In this document: positions 1-4,830 of the stretch, one piece after another
Layout of the letters: each line of letters begins with the position of its first letter
Position numbering within the stretch: the first letter of the stretch is position 1
Source of the DNA: Acidobacteria bacterium RIFCSPHIGHO2_01_FULL_67_28
GTDB lineage: Bacteria; Acidobacteriota; Terriglobia; Acidiferrales; 2-02-FULL-67-57
DNA: 15,727 nucleotides
Direction: 5' to 3'
Assembly (NCBI GenBank): GCA_001766965.1
Contig: MEKM01000171.1
Span: forward strand, 1-15,727
The notes under the pieces: model-generated
What the model saw: only the letters and a program-made list of their open reading frames with translations
Told to the model about the DNA's origin: nothing
The model's database searches: none
Position numbers and translations under genes: made by a program

Positions 1-99
1 CTCGCCCTCCGCCTTCATCCGCACCGACCACAGGTCGTCGGAGAAGTCGCGCCGCTCGACAATCTTGGCCTGGTAGAACTTGTCGCTGGGCACTGCCAC
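1..99 (-). CDS. Ferredoxin-NADP reductase-like flavoprotein, N-terminal 33 residues (partial)
   Basis: Only the first 33 codons are in the window; the gene runs leftwards off the edge. The peptide begins MAVPSDKFYQAKIVERRDF and continues SDDLWSVRMKAEGE. This looks like the first beta-strands of the FAD-binding barrel in ferredoxin/flavodoxin-NADP+ reductases, where a 'K(V)xxxxxxxDxLxSLxV' pattern precedes the flavin-binding RxY(S/T) motif, which lies outside the window. The GTG at 99 is preferred because AGGAG sits 9 nt upstream; an in-frame GTG at 93 is the alternative. A TATAGT hexamer at 151-156 (minus) could be its -10. The reading frame stays open back to an ATG at 336, but that extension translates repeat DNA and an out-of-frame glutaredoxin remnant, so it is unlikely to be coding. 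If correct, the product moves electrons between NADPH and ferredoxin or flavodoxin in the cytoplasm. The family call rests on a short stretch and is tentative. Confidence 0.5.
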   Translation of the reverse strand, partial: MAVPSDKFYQAKIVERRDFSDDLWSVRMKAEGE

Positions 100-190
100 G
101 GAGGTCGGCTCCTGCGCTGGTCTGGCAACCTCAAGCGAATCCGCGAAGATACTATACCGGGAGGCATCCCACAAGACGGAGTTCGGAGCC

Positions 191-258
191 CTAGGAAAGC
201 CCCAGCAGCCGCTCCAGTTGCTCTGGGTCGAACCCGATGACCACCGTGCCGTCCACCA
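191..258 (-). pseudogene. 3'-terminal remnant of the selenocysteine glutaredoxin gene (left copy of a direct repeat)
   Basis: These 68 bp match 1821-1888 at 66 of 68 positions (differences at 224 and 245). On the minus strand they encode the last 22 or so residues of the glutaredoxin, ending at the same TAG stop. The match begins exactly at the stop codon and breaks off abruptly at 258, where unrelated repeat DNA begins. The fragment has no start and no active site. It lies just upstream of the reductase gene in the same orientation, so glutaredoxin and reductase may once have been neighbours. Confidence 0.85.
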
Positions 259-261
259 GAG

Positions 262-385
262 TTTCCCTCGGCTACGCTCGGGACAGGCTCCTCGCGCCCC
301 TTCGGGTTGCGCCCTCAGGGCAAGCAGGCGCGCCATTTCCTCCTTCAGACTTCCCACCCTTTGCCGGAGCAAAGGATGGGGGAGC
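262..385. repeat. Non-coding stretch with dispersed palindromic repeat motifs
   Basis: The segment holds a block starting CCCTCGGCTACGCTCGGG (266-283), then a CCCCTTCGGG hairpin core, then a 12-bp inverted repeat, CCCACCCTTTGC / GCAAAGGATGGG, with loop CGGA and one mismatch (about 353-380). Blocks of this kind, joining 'CTTCGG', 'CTCAGGGC' and 'GGACAGGCTCC', also occur at 3781-3825. No convincing coding sequence is present. It separates the truncated glutaredoxin copy from the promoter of the cyclodeaminase-family gene. Confidence 0.55.
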
Positions 386-414
386 TTGACACGAGAGGGT
401 GGTTTGAACATGAT
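386..414 (+). promoter_or_regulatory. Candidate sigma-70 promoter for the ornithine cyclodeaminase-family gene
   Basis: TTGACA at 386-391 is followed by a 17-bp spacer and CATGAT at 409-414 (4 of 6 matches to TATAAT). Initiation would fall near 421. This would place the ATG at 410 upstream of the transcript start and supports a start at 479 or 497. Confidence 0.4.
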
Positions 415-478
415 TATGCGGAAACGCAAACTTGAAATCGGAAATTCCAGATACATTTGCCTTGAACCGGAAGCGAAA

Positions 479-1501
479 ATGGCAATTGCCGTTGAAATGC
501 TGTTTCTTTCACGGGACGACATCGTGTCTCTCAACTTGGGGCCCCAAGACGTTGTAGTGGCGGTCGAGAAGGCCCTCGTGGAACACTCTAACGGCACCTA
601 CGAAATGCATCCCAAGATCGGCGTGCATCCGACACAGACGGACCCCGGCAACTTCATTCATGCCATGCCGGCCTACCTCAAAGGAATGAAAGCCTGCGGC
701 CTCAAATGGGTGGCCGGGTTTTCCAACAATTATCAGCGGGACCTTCCTAGCGTCACCGGAATAATGGTGTACAACGATGTGGACACGGGCATTCCCCTCG
801 CGGTGATGGACTGCAGCTATCTGACCGGCCTGCGGACCGCCGCCGTCAGCGCGATCGTCGCGCGTCTTTGCGCCAGGTCGGGGTCGCGAGTTCTGGCGCT
901 GGCCGGCTGTGGTTTTCAGGGGACGATGCACCTGCGGTTCATCACTGCGTTGATTCCCTCGATTGTCGCGGTACGGCTCAGGGATGTGCGCGCCCCGGCC
1001 GCCGCAGCCCTCGCCGAGGAAGCGCGCCGGTATTTTTGCGGCGAGATCACCATCTGCCGCAGCAACGAGGAGTGCCTGCGAAACGCCGACATCATTTCCA
1101 CCTGCACGGACGGGGAGGACCGAATCATAGAGAAGGAATGGTTCAAGGAAGGGGCTTTCGGGGTCGGGATCGAGGGAGGCTGCGCCTATACCGCCGAGGC
1201 CCTTCACCAAGCCGACAAATTCATCGTCGACGACATACCTCTGGCTGAGTACTTCGACCAGATCGGTCGGAACAGGGTCACCGCCGATGGCAGGCCGGAC
1301 CCCGAGTTTCCGGGAGGCCTGCCCCGAATCTATTCCACCATAGGCGAGATAGTGGCGGGCAAGAAGCCGGGCCGCGAGTCCGACCGCGAAAGAATCGTTG
1401 CCATACCGATCGGCATGGGCATCTGCGACGTCGCGCTGGCCGCGGTCCTATACGAAACGGCCCGCCAGAAAAACGTCGGTCGTGTGCTTCGCCTGATGTA
1501 G
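479..1501 (+). CDS. Ornithine cyclodeaminase / mu-crystallin family NAD(P)-dependent enzyme
   Basis: The product is about 340 aa from the ATG at 479, which has GGAAG 5 nt upstream; starting at ATG 497 gives 334 aa, the usual family length. Family signs, in order, are the N-terminal MLFLSRDDIVSL, a substrate-side LKWVAGF carrying the expected lysine, YLTGLRTAAVSA, a Rossmann dinucleotide loop ALAGCGFQGTMHL, and the C-terminal GMGICDVALAAVLYETA. Members include ornithine cyclodeaminase, alanine dehydrogenase of the archaeal type, ketimine reductases and synthases of opine or diaminopropionate-like compounds. The substrate cannot be set from sequence. The enzyme should be a soluble cytoplasmic dimer. 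The gene is alone in its segment, bounded by the 68-bp direct repeats, and the first 90 bp around its start are clearly AT-richer than neighbouring genes, which hints at acquisition. An in-frame extension upstream of 410 is non-coding repeat. Confidence 0.85.
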   Translation: MAIAVEMLFLSRDDIVSLNLGPQDVVVAVEKALVEHSNGTYEMHPKIGVHPTQTDPGNFIHAMPAYLKGMKACGLKWVAGFSNNYQRDLPSVTGIMVYNDVDTGIPLAVMDCSYLTGLRTAAVSAIVARLCARSGSRVLALAGCGFQGTMHLRFITALIPSIVAVRLRDVRAPAAAALAEEARRYFCGEITICRSNEECLRNADIISTCTDGEDRIIEKEWFKEGAFGVGIEGGCAYTAEALHQADKFIVDDIPLAEYFDQIGRNRVTADGRPDPEFPGGLPRIYSTIGEIVAGKKPGRESDRERIVAIPIGMGICDVALAAVLYETARQKNVGRVLRLM

Positions 1502-1820
1502 CCACAAGATAACTGCCGGCGAGGGCCGGGCCTCACCTCACGCCGCGAAAGGGGACTTAATCCCTGGACAGACCTGCGCGGAGCAGCTTGCCCCGCCAAC
1601 CGCGGAGGCGCGACCCGGCTGGTTACTCCCGCTCCACTGTGCACTTCCACCATGAAAGTGGGTATCGTCGTCAAAATGAGAATCCGCGTTAAGAAAGTAA
1701 GTTCTTTTTTTCAATTGGATTGATTGGGGATGGAGCTCTACCCCCCCTGGAAGAGCGCAAGGAATCTGCCGGTGGTTGAGATTGGGGATTTCGATAATGT
1801 CCCCGAGAGTGGCTGGTACG
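1502..1820. other. Intergenic region without a gene; AT-richer tail and a weak terminator-like hairpin
   Basis: No coding sequence is evident between the cyclodeaminase-family stop and the convergent glutaredoxin stop. AAGAA (1691-1695) and TTCTT (1702-1706) could form a short hairpin followed by a T-run to 1711, a weak candidate terminator for the plus-strand gene. The words GATTGGGGAT recur near 1723-1733 and 1780-1789, and a GGGGA...TCCCC inverted pair surrounds 1784-1804. The 1650-1820 part is less GC-rich than its surroundings and may be decayed mobile DNA, but no transposase fragment could be recognised. Confidence 0.4.
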
Positions 1821-2063
1821 CTAGGAAAGCCCCAGCAGCCGCTCCAGTTGCTCGGGGTCGAACCCGATGACCACGGTGCCGTCCACCACGATGGTCGGAG
1901 TGGCGCGGCTCTGGTGGTCTTCCACCAGCTCGCGCAAAGACTCCGGGTCCTGGGTGACGTCCTTCAATTCGAACTCGACGCCGCGGGACGAGAGAAACTC
2001 CCTCGCCGTGGTGCAGGCCGGTCAGCCCGGCTGGGTGTAAAAGACCACCTGGTGCGCGCCCAT
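1821..2063 (-). CDS. Selenocysteine-containing glutaredoxin-like protein (YruB/NrdH-type), in-frame TGA read as Sec
   Basis: The gene encodes 80 residues if the TGA at 2022-2024 is decoded. The N-terminus is MGAHQVVFYTQPG, then U14-P-A-C17, so the TGA replaces the first cysteine of the C-x-x-C redox site. The rest is a full thioredoxin fold: TTAREFLSSRGVEFELKDV, a cis-Pro region RATPTIVVDG (Pro55) and the C-terminal GFDPEQLERLL, typical of small YruB-type glutaredoxins. Start ATG 2063 has AAGGAG 5 nt upstream; the stop is TAG. Reading frame and conservation are intact on both sides of the TGA, and a SECIS-like hairpin follows it. The expected role is thiol-disulfide (selenol) reduction in the cytoplasm; an N-terminal-site selenocysteine would raise nucleophilicity. 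It is divergent from the two-component genes. Alternatives are a TGC-to-TGA sequencing error or a nonsense pseudogene. selA, selB, selC and selD are not in the window. Confidence 0.8.
1987..2007 (-). promoter_or_regulatory. Candidate bacterial SECIS element downstream of the Sec TGA
   Basis: On the mRNA strand, nt 15-23 after the UGA pair with nt 27-35 to give a 9-bp stem (7 Watson-Crick pairs, 2 G-U), closed by the three-base loop GUU. The loop begins with G and lies 24-26 nt after the UGA. Known bacterial SECIS elements are stem-loops just 3' of the UGA with a conserved G in the apical loop, roughly 16-37 nt away, so position and shape both fit. The hairpin lies inside the coding sequence, as is normal in bacteria. 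Confidence 0.7.
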
Positions 2064-2106
2064 CGGTTCTCCTTCCCTCCTCCCGCCGGCTGTACCATAA
2101 AAGAGT

Positions 2107-2136
2107 TGAAAAGGCCAGCGAGCGCTCCCTATAATA
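2107..2136 (+). promoter_or_regulatory. Strong sigma-70-like promoter for the receiver/kinase pair
   Basis: TTGAAA at 2107-2112, an 18-bp spacer and a perfect TATAAT at 2131-2136. It lies in the gap between the divergent glutaredoxin and the receiver gene. The reverse complement of 2132-2137 reads TATTAT, so the same site might also serve minus-strand initiation, though no matching minus-strand -35 was seen. Confidence 0.65.
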
Positions 2137-2204
2137 CGCGCGACTTCTTCCGCGTGCCTCCTCCTCGCGCGGAGTCGGTGGATGCAGGAAGCACAGGGCG
2201 GTCA

Positions 2205-2591
2205 ATGAAAATCCTGCTGGCGGAAGATGAAAACGACATCCGGCGGCTGGCGACCATGAGCCTGACCCGCGGCGGTGACTGGCAGGTGGTCGAGGCCGCC
2301 GACGGCGAGGAGTGTCTGGCCCTGGCGCAGCGCGAGCGCCCCGACGTCATCCTGCTCGACGCCATGATGCCCAAGCTCGACGGCTTCCAGACCTGCCAGC
2401 GGCTGAAAGCCTCGAGCGCCACCAAGGACATTCCCGTCATCTTCCTCACCGCCAGCGTGCAGGAGTGGGAAACCCAGCGCGGCCTGGCCCTCGGCGCCAT
2501 CGGCTACCTCTACAAGCCCTTCGACCCCTTGCAGCTGCGCCAGCAGGTGCTCGAGCTGCTGGCCCGGGCCGGCCGGACGCCCTCCGGGTGA
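2205..2591 (+). CDS. Stand-alone response regulator receiver (CheY-like) protein
   Basis: This 128-aa protein is a single REC domain with no output domain. It starts MKILLAEDEN, giving the acidic pair E7/D8; D52 in VILLDAMMP is the phosphoacceptor, T82 lies in FLTAS and K104 in YLYKPFDP. It receives phosphoryl groups from a histidine kinase and passes the signal on by protein contact, like CheY or DivK. Start ATG 2205 has GGG(CGG) about 6 nt upstream; longer in-frame extensions run into the promoter and the antisense of the glutaredoxin and are not credible. The kinase gene begins 23 bp after the stop, and an in-frame GTG overlaps the stop as GTGA, so the two are almost surely co-transcribed and may be partners. 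Confidence 0.9.
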   Translation: MKILLAEDENDIRRLATMSLTRGGDWQVVEAADGEECLALAQRERPDVILLDAMMPKLDGFQTCQRLKASSATKDIPVIFLTASVQEWETQRGLALGAIGYLYKPFDPLQLRQQVLELLARAGRTPSG

Positions 2592-2614
2592 GCGCCCGCA
2601 CCGGGAAAGGCTCG

Positions 2615-3757
2615 ATGGCACCCCGACCCCCCAAGAGCGGCGCGCCGCCCGTTCACGGTGAACCCGTTCAGGGTGAACCCGCCTCCCTGGCCGATGCCGA
2701 GGCCCTGCGGACGCTGCTCGAGTCCGTCACCACTCCGCTGTTCGCCCTGGATGCCGACCAGCGCCTCTTCTACGCCAACCGCGCCCTCGCCGACCTGCTG
2801 GGCACAACCCCGGAGGTCTTGCCCGGCAAGACGCTGGCAGGGCTGGTGGAGTTGATGGGCGGGGCGCTTCCCCACCCCGCCGCCTACACCGAGCGCGTGG
2901 CGGCGCTGCTGGCGCAGGACGATCCGCAAACGGAAGTCGTCGAGTACCACACCGACCGCCGGCTGTTCTTCAAGGAAATCAGCCAGCCGGTTCACCGCGC
3001 CGACGGCACGCGCCTCGGGCGCGTCTTCATCTACCTCGACATCACCCGCGAAAAAGAAATCGACCAGGCCAAGACCGAATTCATCTCCATCGCCTCGCAC
3101 GAGCTGCGCACGCCCATGACTTCCATCAAGGGCTCGCTCGACCTGCTGCTCGGCGGCTTTGCCGGCGAGCTGGCCGGGGAGACGCGCGAGCTGCTGGTCA
3201 TCGCCCAGAGCGGCTGCGAACGCCTCATCCGCCTCATCAACGACATCCTCGACCTCTCCAAGATCGAGGCCGGGCGCATGCAGCTGCGCCTGCAGCCGAT
3301 GAGCCTGTTCGATTCGGTCCAGCGCAGCGTGCGCACCATCAAGGCCTACGCCGACGGCTTCCAGGTCAAGCTGGCCATTGACTGCCCCCAGCCGTTCCCC
3401 GACGTGCTCGGCGACCGCGACCGCATGGACCAGGTCGTCACCAACCTGCTCGGCAACGCCGTCAAGTTCTCTCCGGCCGGCGAAACCGTGACGGTGTCGC
3501 TCCGCCAGGTGGAGTCCGCTCTCGAGTGCCGCGTCATCGACAAAGGACCGGGGATCCCGCCGGACCAGCGCGAGCGCATCTTCGGCAAGTTCCAGCAGAT
3601 GGAGGGTCAGAGCGGGAAGAAGGGCGGAACCGGCCTGGGCCTGGCCATCGCCCGCGCCCTGGTGCAAGAGCACGGCGGGCGGATCTCGGTGGAGAGCGAA
3701 GTGGGCCGGGGCAGCCAGTTCATCTTCCGCGTCCCGCTGCCGCCCGAAACGCGCTAG
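2615..3757 (+). CDS. Soluble PAS-domain sensor histidine kinase
   Basis: The product is 380 aa from ATG 2615, preceded by GGGAAAGG; GTG 2588, overlapping the preceding stop, is an alternative start. After a Pro-rich leader (1-28) comes a PAS domain (about 30-145; LLESVTTPLFALDADQR, YANRALADLLG). The HisKA H-box follows with His162 in SIASHELRTPMTSIKG, then HATPase_c: N-box NLLGNAVKFS (N281), G1 DKGPGIP (309-315), F-box IFGKFQQ and G2 GGTGLGLAIA (337-346). No membrane segment is present, so it senses a cytoplasmic cue, perhaps redox state or a ligand bound by PAS. It autophosphorylates on His162 and probably feeds the receiver protein just upstream. The leader holds a small tandem repeat, GGTGAACCC twice within 2658-2679. 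Confidence 0.92.
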   Translation: MAPRPPKSGAPPVHGEPVQGEPASLADAEALRTLLESVTTPLFALDADQRLFYANRALADLLGTTPEVLPGKTLAGLVELMGGALPHPAAYTERVAALLAQDDPQTEVVEYHTDRRLFFKEISQPVHRADGTRLGRVFIYLDITREKEIDQAKTEFISIASHELRTPMTSIKGSLDLLLGGFAGELAGETRELLVIAQSGCERLIRLINDILDLSKIEAGRMQLRLQPMSLFDSVQRSVRTIKAYADGFQVKLAIDCPQPFPDVLGDRDRMDQVVTNLLGNAVKFSPAGETVTVSLRQVESALECRVIDKGPGIPPDQRERIFGKFQQMEGQSGKKGGTGLGLAIARALVQEHGGRISVESEVGRGSQFIFRVPLPPETR

Positions 3758-3769
3758 CCCCGCCCTATC

Positions 3770-3888
3770 TGTCATCCTGAGCCCTTCGGCCCTGAGCGGG
3801 CCTCAGGGCAGGCTCCGCGAAGGGGAAGCGAAGGATCGGGTGCCAGCGGCTAAGCTGAGATTCTTCGGCCTTCGGTTTCAGAATGACA
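3770..3888. repeat. 119-bp palindromic intergenic repeat with TGTCAT(C/T)CTGA ends
   Basis: The element is bounded by TGTCATCCTGA (3770-3780) and TCAGAATGACA (3878-3888), inverted with one mismatch. Inside, CCCTTCG (3782-3788) pairs with CGAAGGG (3818-3824), and CCCTGAG (3790-3796) pairs with CTCAGGG (3802-3808) around a five-base loop. It fills the gap between the convergent kinase and J-domain genes and could act as a two-way terminator. Related words occur at 262-330. Confidence 0.7.
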
Positions 3889-3900
3889 GGAAGGGCGAAA

Positions 3901-4821
3901 CTAGCGACCCATCAACACTCGCGCCACGCGCTGCACTTCGGCGTCGTCCCCGGGCGACCCGATCAGCGAGGCCCGCTGCCCGTCGTAGAGGACCAGCGCG
4001 GCGCGGACGTTTTTCAACCAGCCCCCTGCCGTCGCCCCCAGCGCCGGCAACTGCTCCTGCACCGCCTTGGCGTCCATCAGGCGCTCGTAGCTGACCAGCA
4101 CAAAGATAGCGGTGGGGCGCAGCGCGATCTTGTGGGCGTCCACCAGGGCCTGCACGGCGGATTGCAGGCCTCGGAAGGAGAGCAGGCTCAAGGTCTCCAT
4201 GTGGCGGTGGGCCACTACGATGGAGCGGCGCCAACCGCCGCCTTCGAGTGCCCAGCTCCAGCCGCGCAACTCCGCGTCTTTCCAATTCAGCGGCAGCTTC
4301 TTCAGCGTCCCGCGCAGCTTGCGCACGTACTCTTCGGCCAGCATCCCGCGCGGCGGCGTAGCGGGCGCGGGTGTGGGCTCGGAGGCCGTTGGCGCGGCGG
4401 GAGGCGGGCTCGGGCGCGGCGGCGGTGGAGGCGGTGCTGCGGCCGGCCGCGCCGGCGGCGGAGTCTCAACCTTGGGCGCAGCCGCAGGAGCCTCGCTCGC
4501 CGGCTTCGGCGGTGGCGGTGGTGCGGGTCGCGGCGCCTCGGCTCTGGGCTTCCCGGCCCACGGCGGCGGCGCGCCGGGCTTGCGCTCGGGAATGAGCTCC
4601 ACGTTCTCGTCGTACACCGCGCGCTGGTCGGGGTCGGTGAAGATGGCGATGGCCTCGTTCAGCTCCATCATCCTGGCGGTGGCTTCCTGCTGGACTTCGG
4701 GGGACATCCCGGCCACTTTGTCGGGGTGATACTGGGCGGCGAGCTTGCGGTAGGCCTGCTTGATGTCGCTGAGAGGGGCGCCGCGGGGCAGCCCAAGCAG
4801 GTAGTAGTAGTCCTTGATCAT
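3901..4821 (-). CDS. J-domain (DnaJ-like) protein with long Pro/Ala linker and unknown C-terminal domain
   Basis: This 306-aa protein begins MIKDYYYLLGLPRGAPLSDI, a J-domain (about 3-75) with the HPD motif at 32-34 (YHPDK) that stimulates Hsp70 (DnaK) ATPase. Residues 80-160 form a linker almost wholly of Pro, Ala, Glu and Lys. Residues 165-306 form a compact alpha/beta-looking domain (KKLPLNWKDAELRGWSW, SIVVAHRHMETLSLLSF, AIFVLVSYERLMDA) that I do not recognise. There are no G/F-rich region, zinc fingers or DnaJ substrate-binding domains, so it is a class-C co-chaperone with a specialised partner. ATG 4821 lies 9 bp after the PilB-type stop codon, so the two genes are likely translated in concert. 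It may recruit DnaK to the pilus or secretion ATPase; that is inference. Confidence 0.85.
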   Translation of the reverse strand: MIKDYYYLLGLPRGAPLSDIKQAYRKLAAQYHPDKVAGMSPEVQQEATARMMELNEAIAIFTDPDQRAVYDENVELIPERKPGAPPPWAGKPRAEAPRPAPPPPPKPASEAPAAAPKVETPPPARPAAAPPPPPPRPSPPPAAPTASEPTPAPATPPRGMLAEEYVRKLRGTLKKLPLNWKDAELRGWSWALEGGGWRRSIVVAHRHMETLSLLSFRGLQSAVQALVDAHKIALRPTAIFVLVSYERLMDAKAVQEQLPALGATAGGWLKNVRAALVLYDGQRASLIGSPGDDAEVQRVARVLMGR

Positions 4822-4830
4822 TCCGCCGCG

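Larger units (their letters stand above)
191..1888. repeat. 68-bp direct repeat pair (191-258 and 1821-1888) bounding a 1.6-kb segment
   Basis: The left repeat is the 3' end of the glutaredoxin gene attached to the reductase side. The right repeat is the same sequence inside the intact glutaredoxin gene. Between them lie palindromic repeat DNA, an ornithine cyclodeaminase-family gene and AT-richer non-coding DNA. The layout resembles an insertion that duplicated the end of its target gene, or a tandem duplication that later lost material. No integrase or transposase is visible. Confidence 0.7.

Noticed and set aside
100..336. In-frame 79-codon extension of the reductase gene back to ATG 336, which has an AGGAGGAA before it
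   Set aside because: The extension translates dispersed repeat DNA and the glutaredoxin remnant in the wrong frame; the family normally starts near residue 1 of the 99-bp version. The good ribosome site is noted but probably fortuitous.
80..478. Long N-terminal extension of the cyclodeaminase-family gene
   Set aside because: It crosses the antisense of the glutaredoxin remnant and palindromic repeats; the family length is reached from 479 or 497.
1650..1820. Possible insertion-sequence end (short inverted GGGGA/TCCCC and an AT-rich tail)
   Set aside because: No transposase fragment, no defined terminal repeats and no target duplication could be shown; kept only as a note.
1821..2063. Reading the glutaredoxin as a simple nonsense pseudogene
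   Set aside because: The only defect is TGA at the catalytic cysteine, followed by a SECIS-like hairpin; frame, ribosome site, start and stop are intact. A sequencing error cannot be excluded from the sequence alone.
1776..2204. Open plus-strand frame ahead of the receiver gene
   Set aside because: It is the antisense of the selenocysteine glutaredoxin gene plus the promoter; the REC domain starts at 2205.
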